Origin: Actinacidiphila acidipaludis
GTDB taxonomy: Bacteria > Actinomycetota > Actinomycetes > Streptomycetales > Streptomycetaceae
Reading direction: 5' to 3'
Length of the DNA: 64,000 nucleotides
Assembly: GCF_019890725.1 (NCBI RefSeq)
Contig: NZ_JAINZZ010000002.1
Coordinates: 62,001 to 126,000, forward strand
Shown here: in pieces, positions 37,701 through 45,510 of the stretch
Position numbering within the stretch: position 1 is the first letter of the stretch
Layout: every line of letters starts with the position of its first letter
The notes under the pieces: model-generated
What the model was told of the DNA's origin: nothing
What the model saw: the letters and a program-made list of their open reading frames with translations, nothing else
The model's database searches: none
Program-made: the position numbers and the translations under genes

Positions 37701-37734
37701 CGCGGTGGTGGAGCGGCTCTTCTACGGGGGCTGA
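34732..37734 (+). CDS. glnE: Bifunctional glutamine synthetase adenylyltransferase / deadenylylase
   Basis: Controls GS-I activity by adding AMP to, or removing it from, the regulatory Tyr of GlnA. The 1000-residue product has two nucleotidyltransferase domains: an N-terminal one (GMGKCGGHELNYVSDVDVIF, D214/D216) for deadenylylation and a C-terminal one (GMGRLGGGELGYGSDADVLF, D735/D737) for adenylylation. Each is followed by ANLRPEGKNGPLVRT/ADLRPEGKSGPLVRS and an LGPGGLRDVEF/LGRGGLSDIEW block. A helical linker between them senses PII/glutamine. Length is normal for actinobacteria. ATG 34732 has GGAGA upstream. Its substrate GlnA is not in this window: GlnA2 lacks the target loop and GlnII is another class. 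Confidence 0.96.
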   Translation: MQGRRSSTFSRLLRHGFTDPATAGRLLESDVLSTVRTDPVLLEALGGTADPDQALLSLVRLTEALEEPERRVLLDTVTTAKPLRDRLLGVLGASEALGDHLARHPGDWHALVTYEAADLHPGIVEFERGLAGADTPDALRAAYRRCLLGIAARDVCGTSDLVRTAAELADLATATLRAALAIAAAEQPEDAAACRLAVIGMGKCGGHELNYVSDVDVIFVAEPAEPSDGEEGAAVQAATRLAARMMRVCSDTTVEGTIWPVDANLRPEGKNGPLVRTLSSHLAYYRRWAKTWEFQALLKARPVAGDRVLGEEYMAAIGPMVWQAAERENFVTDVQQMRQRVVDNIPAAQVDRELKLGPGGLRDVEFAVQLLQLVHGRTDTSLRSSTTLTALAQLAGGGYVGRADAAALDEAYRFLRLMEHRIQLQKMRRTHLVPADEASLRRLGRGLGYRSDPVATLNREWKRHAMEVRRLHEKLFYRPLLDAVAQLGTDESRLSSDAARERLQALGYADPAGAMRHLEALASGVSRASAIQRTLLPVLLGWFADSADPDAGLLGFRKVSEALGKTPWYLRLLRDEGAAAQRLARVLSSGRLAPDLLLRAPEAVAILGSKQGLTPRDPAALEQEVLAAVGRADNAEQAIAAVRGVRRRELFRTAAGDLIDTYGDDTEEHQEAVDDAAVVDRVGAAVFGLTSATLAGALRAAVNAVTGDDAQPLPTRFALIGMGRLGGGELGYGSDADVLFVHEPYDPADGGEAARAALAVANELRRLLQIPTADPPLLIDADLRPEGKSGPLVRSLASYAAYYRRWSLVWESQALLRAAPVAGDAELGRRFVELIDPMRYPEGGLADEGVREIRRLKARMESERLPRGADRTTHAKLGRGGLSDIEWTVQLLQLRHGAEVESLRTTGTRQALAAAHAAGLIETDDAQVLDDAWVLATRVRNAVMLVRGRPGDTFPSDGRELAAVGRYLGYPPGHVGDMVEDYRRRTRRARAVVERLFYGG

Positions 37735-37765
37735 CGGCCGCAGGCAGACGTCGGGCGCCGCGTCC

Positions 37766-38641
37766 TCAGGCGGGGAGCCGGTCCAGCCGCGGCAGCCGGT
37801 ACACCCACCGGCCGTAGAGCCAGGACACCAGCGCGTAGCCGACGGCCAGGCACAGCGCCCCGCCGACCGCGTCGAGCCAGAAGTGGTTGCCGGTCGCGAT
37901 GATGACCGTAAGAGTGAACAGCGGGTACAGGGCGCCCAGGATCCGGGCCCACAGCGGCTTGGCCAGCGTCACCAGGGTGATGCCGCACCACAGCGACCAC
38001 CCGATGTGCATCGACGGCATCGCCGCGTACTGGTTCGACACGTGCGCGAGGCTGCCCTGGGACATCGAGCCCCAGGTGTGGTGGACCATGACGGTGTCGA
38101 TGAAGCCCTTGCCCGCCATCAGCCGCGGCGGGGCCAGCGGGAACGCCCAGAAGCCGACGAGCGCGAACCACGTCGTCACGAACAGCACCAGCCGGGCGGG
38201 GCCGTACCGCTCGGGATGGCGTACGTAGAGCCACACCAGCACACCGATCGTGATGACGAAGTGCAGGGTGGCGTAGTAGTAGTTCATCCCGACGATCAGC
38301 CAGGTCACCGAGTTCAGGGCGTGGTTGACGCCGTGCTCGACGGCAAGGCCCATGTGGTGCTCGGCCGACCAGATCCACGAGGCGTGCCGCAGCGCGACCG
38401 ACCGCTGTTCCGGGACGGCGTTCCTGACCAGGGAGTACAGCCAGTAGCTCACGCCGATCAGGAGGATCTCGAACCACAGCCGCGGACGGCGCGGGGTGCG
38501 CAGGCGCTCCAGGAGGGTGCGGTGGACCGGCGGCCGGTCGGCGATGCGCGTGGCTCCACCGCGCAGATGACCGGTGGAGCCCGGGGCGTCAGCCGTACGG
38601 CCTTTCAGCGTTTCGGCGGTCTTCGCTGTCGGTTCCCCCAT
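37766..38641 (-). CDS. PAP2-family membrane phosphatase / phosphotransferase
   Basis: A 291-residue integral membrane protein with about six helices after a 50-residue cytoplasmic leader. The catalytic PAP2 motifs are PSMHIGWS (His of motif 2) and GNHFWLDAVGG (His and Asp of motif 3), 40-50 residues apart. The first motif resembles the KxxxxxxRP region only loosely (PPRLMAGKG). This arrangement is that of the inositolphosphotransferase/AUR1-like PAP2 group in actinobacteria, which act on lipid phosphates at the outer face of the membrane. ATG 38641 has no strong ribosome site. It converges on glnE, 31 bp from its stop, as I recall also for Streptomyces coelicolor. Confidence 0.85.
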   Translation of the reverse strand: MGEPTAKTAETLKGRTADAPGSTGHLRGGATRIADRPPVHRTLLERLRTPRRPRLWFEILLIGVSYWLYSLVRNAVPEQRSVALRHASWIWSAEHHMGLAVEHGVNHALNSVTWLIVGMNYYYATLHFVITIGVLVWLYVRHPERYGPARLVLFVTTWFALVGFWAFPLAPPRLMAGKGFIDTVMVHHTWGSMSQGSLAHVSNQYAAMPSMHIGWSLWCGITLVTLAKPLWARILGALYPLFTLTVIIATGNHFWLDAVGGALCLAVGYALVSWLYGRWVYRLPRLDRLPA

Positions 38642-38689
38642 AGGTCACCAGTCTGCCAGATCGCGCCTGCCGAGCCGTGGCTCACCACG

Positions 38690-39793
38690 TCACGTCTGTG
38701 TCGGATCGGACACATCCCGTGACGCCGACGACCGTCCGGATCCGGACGGTCGCTGGGCCGGCACCGGAGCGCTCTGCGCGGTGGGGCCGGCCGCGGTCGA
38801 ACCGCGGACCACCAGCTCGGGCATGAACACGAACTCGCTGTGCGGGGCCGGCGTACCGCCGATCTCCTCCAGCAGCGCGTTCACCGCGGCCTGGCTCATC
38901 GCGGTCACCGGCTGCCGGATGGTGGTCAGCGGCGGGTCGGTGAAGGCGATCAGCGGCGAGTCGTCGTAGCCGACCACCGACACGTCCTCCGGGACCGACA
39001 GGCCCTGCTGGCGGGCGGCCCGGATGGCGCCGAGCGCCATCATGTCCGAGGCGCAGACGATCGCGGTGCAGCCCGAGGCGATCAGCGCGGTCGCCGCGGC
39101 CTGCCCGCCCTCCAGCGTGTAGAGCGAGTGCTGGACCAGCGAACGCGACTCCGTCTCGGACAGGCCCAGCACGTCGCCCATGGACGCGACGAAGCCCTCG
39201 ATCTTGCGCTGCACCGGCACGTAGCGCTGCTGGCCGACGGCCAGCCCGATCCTGCGGTGGCCGAGCGCCGCCAGGTGCGTCACCGCCAGCCGCACCGCGC
39301 CGCGGTCGTCCGGTGAGACGAACGGCGCGTCGACCTTCTCCGAGTAGCCGTTGATCAGCACGAAGGGCACGCCCTGGCCGTGCAGCCGGGCGTAGCGCTC
39401 CATGTCGGCGGTGGAGTCGGCGTGCAGGCCGGACGCGAAGATGATGCCGGCCACCCCGCGTTCGACCAGCATCTCCACCAGTTCGTCCTCGGTGGAGCCG
39501 CCCGGCGTCTGGGTGGCCAGCACCGGGGTGTAGCCCTGCCGGGTCAGCGCCTGGCCGATGATCTGGGCGAAGGCCGGGAAGATCGGGTTGAGCAGTTCGG
39601 GGGTGATCAGCCCGACCAGGCCCGCACTGCGCTGCCGCAGCCGCACCGGCCGCTCGTAGCCCAGCAGATCGAGCGCGGCCAGCACGGATTCGCGGGTGGT
39701 CGTCGAGACTCCGGGTTTGCCGTTGAGCACCCGGCTCACCGTCGCCTCGCTGACCCCCGCCTGGGCTGCGATGTCTGCGAGCCGTGCGGTCAC
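38690..39793 (-). CDS. malR: Maltose regulator MalR (LacI family)
   Basis: Represses maltose and maltodextrin uptake genes until an inducer binds. The 367-residue product has the LacI helix-turn-helix at its N-terminus (LADIAAQAGVSEATVSRVLN), a hinge near residue 45-60, and the sensor domain (TPELLNPIFPAFAQIIGQAL, TDPPLTTIRQPV, EFVFMPELVVRGST). It closely resembles Streptomyces MalR as I remember it. The C-terminal 30 residues are Ser/Pro/Arg-rich. GTG 39793 (VTARLADIAA) is chosen because MalR proteins begin there; there is little ribosome-site sequence before it. It lies 34 bp downstream of aglA on the same strand, so it is probably read through from malEFG-aglA, unlike the separately terminated regulator of system 1. 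Confidence 0.92.
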   Translation of the reverse strand: MTARLADIAAQAGVSEATVSRVLNGKPGVSTTTRESVLAALDLLGYERPVRLRQRSAGLVGLITPELLNPIFPAFAQIIGQALTRQGYTPVLATQTPGGSTEDELVEMLVERGVAGIIFASGLHADSTADMERYARLHGQGVPFVLINGYSEKVDAPFVSPDDRGAVRLAVTHLAALGHRRIGLAVGQQRYVPVQRKIEGFVASMGDVLGLSETESRSLVQHSLYTLEGGQAAATALIASGCTAIVCASDMMALGAIRAARQQGLSVPEDVSVVGYDDSPLIAFTDPPLTTIRQPVTAMSQAAVNALLEEIGGTPAPHSEFVFMPELVVRGSTAAGPTAQSAPVPAQRPSGSGRSSASRDVSDPTQT

Positions 39794-39827
39794 AGCACCG
39801 GATGCTAGGGGACGGAACGCCACCACG

Positions 39828-41627
39828 TCAGATCGCCCACCAAACTGTTGTGTCTGCGGCGATCGTGGAAGTGCGGGAGGAACCGGCCGAACCGGTGGAA
39901 CCGGCGGAACCGGAGGAACCGGAGGAACCGGCGGAAACGGCCGGATCGATGAATTCGCCGTCGTCCGCCGCGCCCGCCCGCAGGTCGGCACCGCTGGACA
40001 TCAGGACCGGCCCCGGCGTCGGGATCGTCACCGGCTCCGCGGTCAGGTTCACCGTGCACACGAAGCCCTGCTCGCCCGGGCCGCCCTCGCGCCGGAACGC
40101 CAGCACGCCCTCGGGGGCGTCCAGCCAGGTCACCGCCGTGCCCGCGCCCAGCGCGGGGTGCAGCCGGCGCAGCTCCAGCGCGCGCCGGTACATCTCCAGT
40201 GTGGAGCCCGCGACGCCGGTCTGCGCCTCGACGCTGAGCCCGGCCCACTCCGGCGGCTGCGGCAGCCAGCTCGGACCGCCGGCCACCGGGCCGAAGCCGT
40301 ACGGCGGTTCGCCGCCCGACCACGGGATCGGCACCCGGCAGCCGTCGCGGAAGCCGTCCTGGCCGGCGGCGCGGAAGAACGACGGGTCCTGCCGCACCTC
40401 GTCGGGCAGATCGGTGACGTCCGGCAGGCCGAGCTCCTCGCCCTGGTAGAGGTACGCCGAGCCCGGCAGGGCCAGCATCAGCAGCGTCGCCGCCCGCGCC
40501 CGGCGCAGTCCCAGCGCGCGGTCGCCCGGGTCGCGGAGCTGGGTGCCCAGGCCCGGCGGGTTGGCGAACCGGGTCGCGTGCCGGGTCACGTCGTGGTTGG
40601 ACAGCACCCAGGTGGCGGGCGCGCCCACCGCGGTCATCGCGGTCAGGGACCGGTCGATCACCGCGCGCAGCGCGGCCGGCTCCCAGGACGTCGCCAGGTA
40701 CTCGAAGTTGAAGGCCTGGTGCAGCTCGTCGGAGCGCAGGTAGAGCGCGGCCCGCTCGATGGTCGGGGTCCACGCCTCGGCCACCGCGATGCGGTCGCCC
40801 GAGTACTCGTCGAGGATCCGCCGCCAGCCGCGGTAGATGTCGTGCACACCGTCCTGGTCGAAGTACGGCATGGCCGCGGTGCCCAGCAGCGAGAGCTGCT
40901 CGGCGTGGCCGATGTCGGGCAGGCCGGCCTCCTTCACCAGCCCGTGGGCGACGTCGATGCGGAAGCCGTCGATGCCCAGGTCAAGCCAGAACCGCAGCAC
41001 CGAGCGGAACTCGTCGTGCACCGCGGGGTGGTCCCAGTTGAAGTCCGGCTGCTCGGGGGCGAACAGGTGCAGGTACCACTCGCCGGGCGTGCCGTCGGTG
41101 TCGGTGGTGCGGGTCCACGCCGGGCCGCCGAAGATGGACTCCCAGTCGTTGGGCGGCAGCTCGCCGTGCGCGCCCTTGCCCGGGCGGAAGTGGAACCGGT
41201 CCCGCAGCGGGGAGCCGGGGCCCTCGCGCAGTGCCTGCTTGAACCACTCGTGCTGGTCGGAGCAGTGGTTGGGCACCAGGTCGACGATCACCCGCAGTCC
41301 CAGTCCGTGCGCGGCCCGCACCAGGTCGTCGGCGTCGGTGAGGGTGCCGAACATCGGGTCCACCGCGCGGTAGTCGGCCACGTCGTAGCCGGCGTCCGCC
41401 TGGGGGGAGGCGTAGAACGGCGAGAGCCAGACGGCGTCGACGCCCAGGTCGCGCAGGTAGGGCAGGCGGGCCGTGACACCCGGCAGGTCGCCCATGCCGT
41501 CGCCGTTCCCGTCGGCGAAACTGCGCGGGTACACCTGGTAGATGACCGCGTCGCGCCACCAGTCTCTGCGCTCGGCGTCGGCAGCGGCGGCGGCGGAGCT
41601 GGGCGCGTCGGTGAGGTGCTGGCTCAT
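39828..41627 (-). CDS. aglA: Intracellular alpha-glucosidase AglA (GH13)
   Basis: Hydrolyses imported maltose/maltodextrins to glucose in the cytoplasm. The 599-residue product begins (after MSQHLTD) with WWRDAVIYQVYPRSFADGN. Catalytic residues are D225 (GFRIDVAHG), E284 (VAEAWTP) and D346 (SNHDVTRHATR). There is no signal peptide. A C-terminal low-complexity insert of about 18 residues (GSSGSSGSAGSTGSAGSS), encoded by GGAACCGGC-type repeats at about 39880-39945, precedes the last strand (TTVWWAI) and is not needed for the fold. ATG 41627 is chosen by the domain start; the frame continues upstream as a shadow of malG. It is 95 bp behind malG. Confidence 0.9.
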   Translation of the reverse strand: MSQHLTDAPSSAAAAADAERRDWWRDAVIYQVYPRSFADGNGDGMGDLPGVTARLPYLRDLGVDAVWLSPFYASPQADAGYDVADYRAVDPMFGTLTDADDLVRAAHGLGLRVIVDLVPNHCSDQHEWFKQALREGPGSPLRDRFHFRPGKGAHGELPPNDWESIFGGPAWTRTTDTDGTPGEWYLHLFAPEQPDFNWDHPAVHDEFRSVLRFWLDLGIDGFRIDVAHGLVKEAGLPDIGHAEQLSLLGTAAMPYFDQDGVHDIYRGWRRILDEYSGDRIAVAEAWTPTIERAALYLRSDELHQAFNFEYLATSWEPAALRAVIDRSLTAMTAVGAPATWVLSNHDVTRHATRFANPPGLGTQLRDPGDRALGLRRARAATLLMLALPGSAYLYQGEELGLPDVTDLPDEVRQDPSFFRAAGQDGFRDGCRVPIPWSGGEPPYGFGPVAGGPSWLPQPPEWAGLSVEAQTGVAGSTLEMYRRALELRRLHPALGAGTAVTWLDAPEGVLAFRREGGPGEQGFVCTVNLTAEPVTIPTPGPVLMSSGADLRAGAADDGEFIDPAVSAGSSGSSGSAGSTGSAGSSRTSTIAADTTVWWAI

Positions 41628-41722
41628 GGAATCCCTTATGGGGTGCGGTGGTGGGCTCCTCCCCGCACCCGGCGGGGTGGGGGAGGGCATAGGTGCAGCG
41701 GGTGCGGGCTCGCCGGCGGGGC

Positions 41723-42634
41723 TCAGCCCTTGGTGCCGCCGGCCGTCAGGCCGGTCACCAGGTGTTTCTGGACGAGCATGAAGACGATGGCCGCGGGTAT
41801 CGCGATCACCACCGAGGCGGCGGTCATGCTGCCCCAGTCGGCGCGCTGGTCCGCGGCGAAGGTGCGGATGCCGACCGCCAGGGTGGTGTGCGGGTCGCGC
41901 ATGAACTGGTTGGAGTAGGCGACCTCGCCCCAGGCGGTGAGGAAACTGAAGAAGGCGGTGACGGCCAGGCCCGGCTTGGCCAGCGGCATGACCAGCCGCC
42001 AGAAGGTGCCGAACGGCGTCAGGCCGTCGACCCGGCCGGCCTCGTCGATCTCGCGCGGGATGGTGTCGAAGTAGCCCTTGAGCATCCAGGCGCAGAACGG
42101 CACCGAGATCGTGCAGTACACCAGGACCAGGCCGATGTAGGTGTCCAGCAGGTCGAGCTGCACCAGCAGGTTGTACAGCGGCACGATGAGGACGGCCATC
42201 GGGAACATCTGGGTGACGAGGAAGGTCCACATCAGCGGCCGGTGCCCCGGGAAGCGCATCCGCGAGACCGCGTAGCCGGCGCTGGCGGAGACCAGGACGC
42301 CCAGGACCGTGGTGGCCGCGGCGACGATCACCGAGTTGAGGAACCACCGGGGGAAGTGGCTGTGCAGCAGCACGAACCGGTAGTTGCCGAGGCCGAGATG
42401 GTGCAGCACCTCGTTCGGCTGCTGCCACGCGGTGCTCGGGCCCAGCGAGATGAACAGGATCCACAGCACGGGGAAGACCGCGATGGCGCTGGCCACCAGC
42501 AGCGTGGCGTGCAGTGCGATCGACGCTCCGGTGCTGCGCTCGGCGCGGCCCCGGACGCGCCGGCGGGCGGCGCCGCGCGCGGCGCGGGGGACGACGGGGA
42601 CGGCGGCGGAGCCGCGTTCGGTGGTGGTGCTCAT
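41723..42634 (-). CDS. malG: Maltose/maltodextrin ABC permease MalG
   Basis: Inner-membrane permease of the maltose importer (303 residues). A basic, Arg-rich cytoplasmic leader of about 35 residues precedes six hydrophobic segments. The EAA loop reads REIDEAGRVDGLTPFGTFWR, and the protein ends LVTGLTAGGTKG, the standard MalG C-terminus. ATG 42634 is 11 bp after the malF stop, so the genes are coupled. It is paralogous to the permease at 3908-4801, though sequence outside the EAA loop has diverged. Confidence 0.92.
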   Translation of the reverse strand: MSTTTERGSAAVPVVPRAARGAARRRVRGRAERSTGASIALHATLLVASAIAVFPVLWILFISLGPSTAWQQPNEVLHHLGLGNYRFVLLHSHFPRWFLNSVIVAAATTVLGVLVSASAGYAVSRMRFPGHRPLMWTFLVTQMFPMAVLIVPLYNLLVQLDLLDTYIGLVLVYCTISVPFCAWMLKGYFDTIPREIDEAGRVDGLTPFGTFWRLVMPLAKPGLAVTAFFSFLTAWGEVAYSNQFMRDPHTTLAVGIRTFAADQRADWGSMTAASVVIAIPAAIVFMLVQKHLVTGLTAGGTKG

Positions 42635-42645
42635 GGCGGCGGCTC

Positions 42646-43653
42646 CTAGTCCTGCGTCTTGAGCTGTCGGCGGTAGAAGGTGGAGAACGCCACGAGGATC
42701 ATCAGGATGACGATGCCGTAGGTGGCGGAGCCCGCGTAGTCGGCGGCGCCGCCGGAGAACGCCATCTCGTAGGCGTGCGTCACGAGGATGTCGGTGTCGC
42801 CCGTGGTGTTGTTGCCGAGCAGCAGGTAGATGATCGGGAACATGTTGAACGTCCACACGGTGGACAGCAGGATCACCGTGTTCGTCACCGGGCGCAGGCC
42901 GGGCACCGTGACGTTGAAGAACCGCTGCAGCGGTGTCGCGCCGTCCATCTCGGCCGCTTCGTACAGCTCGTTGGGGATGGCCTGGAGGCCGCCGAGGAGC
43001 GCGACCATCATGAACGGCACACCGCACCAGATGTTGACCAGGATGACCGCGATCTTCTGCGCGAACGGGGTGCCGAGCCAGTCCTGGGCGGGCAGCCCGA
43101 CCTTGGTGATGATGTCGTTGAAGACGCCGTACTGCGAGTTGAACATCAGCCGCCAGGCGAAGACGCCGATGAAGGCGGGCACCGCCCACGGCAGGATCAG
43201 CGCGAGCCGGTAGAACAGCCGGAAGCGCACCGGGCGGTTGAGCAGCATCGCCATGGCCAGGCCGATGGCGTAGGTGAGCGCCACGCAGGAGACGGTCCAG
43301 ATGACCGTCCACTCCAGCCGCGGGTAGAAGTCGCCGTCCCGGCCGGACAGGATCTGCCAGTAGTTGTGCAGGCCGACGAAGTCGTAGGTGGCGCCGATGT
43401 GGATCGGGCCGATGTTCTGGGCGACGTTGCGCTCGTTGGCGTTGGTGAACGACAGGTACAGGCCGTAGCACAGCGGGTACAGCACCAGGACAGCGATCAC
43501 GATGACCACCGGGGCGACCATCGCCCACGCGTACCAGTGCTTGTCCCACGACCGCCGGAGCGACTGCAACGGCGTCGTCCCGCGGCGCTGGGAGCCGCGC
43601 GGCCCGGGGGCCTTGGCGTCCCGGGCGGGTTCGTCCATGGTGGCGGTGGTCAT
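42646..43653 (-). CDS. malF: Maltose/maltodextrin ABC permease MalF
   Basis: Partner permease (335 residues) with a charged cytoplasmic leader (DEPARDAKAPGPRGSQRRG), an extracytoplasmic loop after the first helix (FTNANERNVAQNIGPIHIGA) that is longer than in the system 1 permease, and an EAA loop (NELYEAAEMDGATPLQRFFN). It is followed by malG and preceded by malE with a large hairpin between. ATG 43653 has GAGGAG close by; an in-frame ATG at 43638 is a possible alternative. Confidence 0.92.
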   Translation of the reverse strand: MTTATMDEPARDAKAPGPRGSQRRGTTPLQSLRRSWDKHWYAWAMVAPVVIVIAVLVLYPLCYGLYLSFTNANERNVAQNIGPIHIGATYDFVGLHNYWQILSGRDGDFYPRLEWTVIWTVSCVALTYAIGLAMAMLLNRPVRFRLFYRLALILPWAVPAFIGVFAWRLMFNSQYGVFNDIITKVGLPAQDWLGTPFAQKIAVILVNIWCGVPFMMVALLGGLQAIPNELYEAAEMDGATPLQRFFNVTVPGLRPVTNTVILLSTVWTFNMFPIIYLLLGNNTTGDTDILVTHAYEMAFSGGAADYAGSATYGIVILMILVAFSTFYRRQLKTQD

Positions 43654-43711
43654 CGCTCCTCGGCTTCTCGTCAGATCTCTACAGCGTCAGGTCTCTACAG
43701 GGGGGACGGGA

Positions 43712-43776
43712 CCGGACCGGCCGGCCGGGCGCGTGAGCCCGCGCCCGGGGGGCGGGGCCCCGGCCGGCCGGTCCGG
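43712..43776 (-). terminator. Large intercistronic hairpin between malE and malF
   Basis: An 18-nt arm at 43712-43729 (CCGGACCGGCCGGCCGGG) is fully complementary to 43759-43776. The 29-nt loop holds GCGCG/CCGCGC strings that can pair further. It sits in the 138-bp spacer after malE, in the same place as the 5831-5865 hairpin of system 1, and probably stabilises the malE message over the permease genes. Confidence 0.65.
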
Positions 43777-43791
43777 AACTGGCGGTCGCCG

Positions 43792-45093
43792 CTACTGGAC
43801 GGTGTAGCCCGGCAGGAGCTTGCCGAACTCCTTGGCGGCGGCGTCCAGACCGGCCTGCACGGAGGTCTGGCCCTGCAGGATCTTGATGTACTGCTGCTGC
43901 AGCGGCGTGAACAGGCTGCCGACCTGCGGGAGCGCGACCCGCGGGCGGGCGGTGTCCATGATCGGCTTGAAGCCGGCGATCGTGCCGTTCTTCAGCACCT
44001 CGGGGGTGTAGGCGGAGGTGCGGGTCGGCAGGGTGCCGTTCTTCAGCGCGATCTGCTGCTGCGAGGACGACGAGGTCATGAACTGCGTGAACAGGTAGGC
44101 CGCGTCGAGGTTCTTCGAGCCCTGGTAGACGGCCAGGTCGTGGCCGCCGGTCGGGGCGAGCGCCTTGCCGCTGGAGCCGGCGGGCACGGGCGCGTAGCCG
44201 AGGTTGGACTCCTTGGCGCCCTGGAAGGCCGAGCCCGTCAGGTCGTCACCGACCGACCAGGGGCCCTGGACCAGCATGGCGACCTTGCCGGTCTTGAAGG
44301 AGGTCTGCATGTTGTCGTACGCGCTGGCGAAGTCGACCTTCAGCGACGAGGTGTCGTAGATCTTCTTGGCCTCGGTGACCGCCTTGACGGCCTCGGGCGA
44401 GTTGACCGTGACCTTCTTCGCGGCCGGGTCGGCCAGGTCCGCGCCCTCGCCGAAGAGCACCGGGAACAGGAAGTAGGAGTCGGGGTTGACGTAGGTGCCC
44501 GCGACGCCCGGCACCTTCTGCTTGATCGTCGCGGAGTCGGCGATCAGCTCGTCCCAGGTCTTGGGCGGGCTGGAGATGCCGGCCTTGGCGAAGATCTCCT
44601 TGTTGTAGAGGAGGCCGAGGGTGTCGGTCACCGAGGGCACGCCGTACGTCTTGCCGTCGTACTTGGTGGTGTTCATCGGGCCGGACATGAAGTCGCCGGT
44701 GTCCTGCAGCGCGGACGTGCCGTCGAGCGGGGCGATGTAGTGGAGCGAGGCGTACTCGGGGATCAGGCCGACGTCGGTGCGGACCACGTCGGGAGCGCCC
44801 TTGCCGCTCTGCGCGGCGGCCTTGAACTTCTGCTCCACCGTGCCGAAGTCGACGTTCTGGTAGTTGACCTTGATCTTCGGGTACTTCGCCTCGAAGTCCT
44901 TGACCAGCGCCTGGTAGGTGGGGGCCTCGTTCTTCGCGTCGGAGGTGTCCCAGTAGGTGATGGTCCCCGACACGGAGGCGGGGTCCTTCGCCTTGCCGCT
45001 GTCGCTCTTGCTGCTGCCACTGCCGCCGCCACAGGCGGTGACCCCGAGAACGATGGCCGCGGCCATCGCCACGGCGGATATGCCGCGTCGCAT
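43792..45093 (-). CDS. malE: Maltose/maltodextrin-binding lipoprotein MalE
   Basis: Extracytoplasmic substrate-binding lipoprotein of the maltose importer. The 433-residue product has lipobox GVTAC (C21), a Gly/Ser linker, and a family 1 binding domain: DTSDAKNEAPTYQALVKDFE, YGVPSVTDTLGLLYNKEIFA, and TWDELIADSATIK. ATG 45093 has AAGGAG eight bases upstream. It is the first gene of malE-malF-malG-aglA-malR, divergent from the amylase-pullulanase gene, with MalR-type repeats in the shared 417-bp region. No ATPase gene accompanies it. Confidence 0.93.
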   Translation of the reverse strand: MRRGISAVAMAAAIVLGVTACGGGSGSSKSDSGKAKDPASVSGTITYWDTSDAKNEAPTYQALVKDFEAKYPKIKVNYQNVDFGTVEQKFKAAAQSGKGAPDVVRTDVGLIPEYASLHYIAPLDGTSALQDTGDFMSGPMNTTKYDGKTYGVPSVTDTLGLLYNKEIFAKAGISSPPKTWDELIADSATIKQKVPGVAGTYVNPDSYFLFPVLFGEGADLADPAAKKVTVNSPEAVKAVTEAKKIYDTSSLKVDFASAYDNMQTSFKTGKVAMLVQGPWSVGDDLTGSAFQGAKESNLGYAPVPAGSSGKALAPTGGHDLAVYQGSKNLDAAYLFTQFMTSSSSQQQIALKNGTLPTRTSAYTPEVLKNGTIAGFKPIMDTARPRVALPQVGSLFTPLQQQYIKILQGQTSVQAGLDAAAKEFGKLLPGYTVQ

Positions 45094-45207
45094 ACCTGAC
45101 TCCTTGATGAGGGAAGTGCCCGATCGCCCTGATCCGGCGAGGAGCCGGCCGTGTCTCCGGCCGCTCCGCCCGCTCGGGCTGGAGGGACGTTAGCAGCGGT
45201 GCAACAT

Positions 45208-45228
45208 CTTGCGAAAGAGCCTGCAAGG
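45208..45228 (-). promoter_or_regulatory. Candidate MalR operator before malE
   Basis: CTTGCGAAAG (45208-45217) followed by CTGCAAGG (45221-45228) forms an imperfect dyad of CTTGC/GCAAG halves about 115-135 bp upstream of malE. It matches the CTTGC/TTGCA repeat type bound by MalR/Reg1 in Streptomyces. The rest of 45094-45338 shows only a less GC-rich promoter-like stretch (45235-45300). Confidence 0.5.
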
Positions 45229-45338
45229 AGCTTTCTCCATGATCATCACGATGTGACGTCTCCGTTACCTGAGGATGTCAGCAGCCCTGTGATCGGGGCA
45301 AACAGGACACAGCTTCTCTCGTGTCGCGTCCGCCGCCC

Positions 45339-45375
45339 GCAAGGCGCTGGAATTCCTTACGGCGTCTTGCTGCAA
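45339..45375 (+). promoter_or_regulatory. Candidate MalR operator before the amylase-pullulanase gene
   Basis: GCAAG (45339-45343) and CTTGCTGCAA (45366-45375) supply one direct and two abutted half-sites 135-170 bp upstream of the GTG start. The same half-sites occur on the malE side of this divergent region, so both transcripts can be controlled together. Confidence 0.45.
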
Positions 45376-45510
45376 CGCCGTCGCGGGGGATACGGTCCCG
45401 GTCAGCTCCGGCACCGAGGCCGGCGCGGCACCCGGCTTCAGCGCGTGGATCCGGGCGCGAGGCTGTCCCTCCCCGCCCCTCCGGACGGGTGACCGCAAGG
45501 AGAACTGCCC

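Noticed and set aside
39400..39830. Hexamer-like repeats (GGAACCGGC) at 39880-39945 as a CRISPR array
   Set aside because: Unit is only 9 bp without spacers and is in frame with AglA, encoding Gly/Ser.
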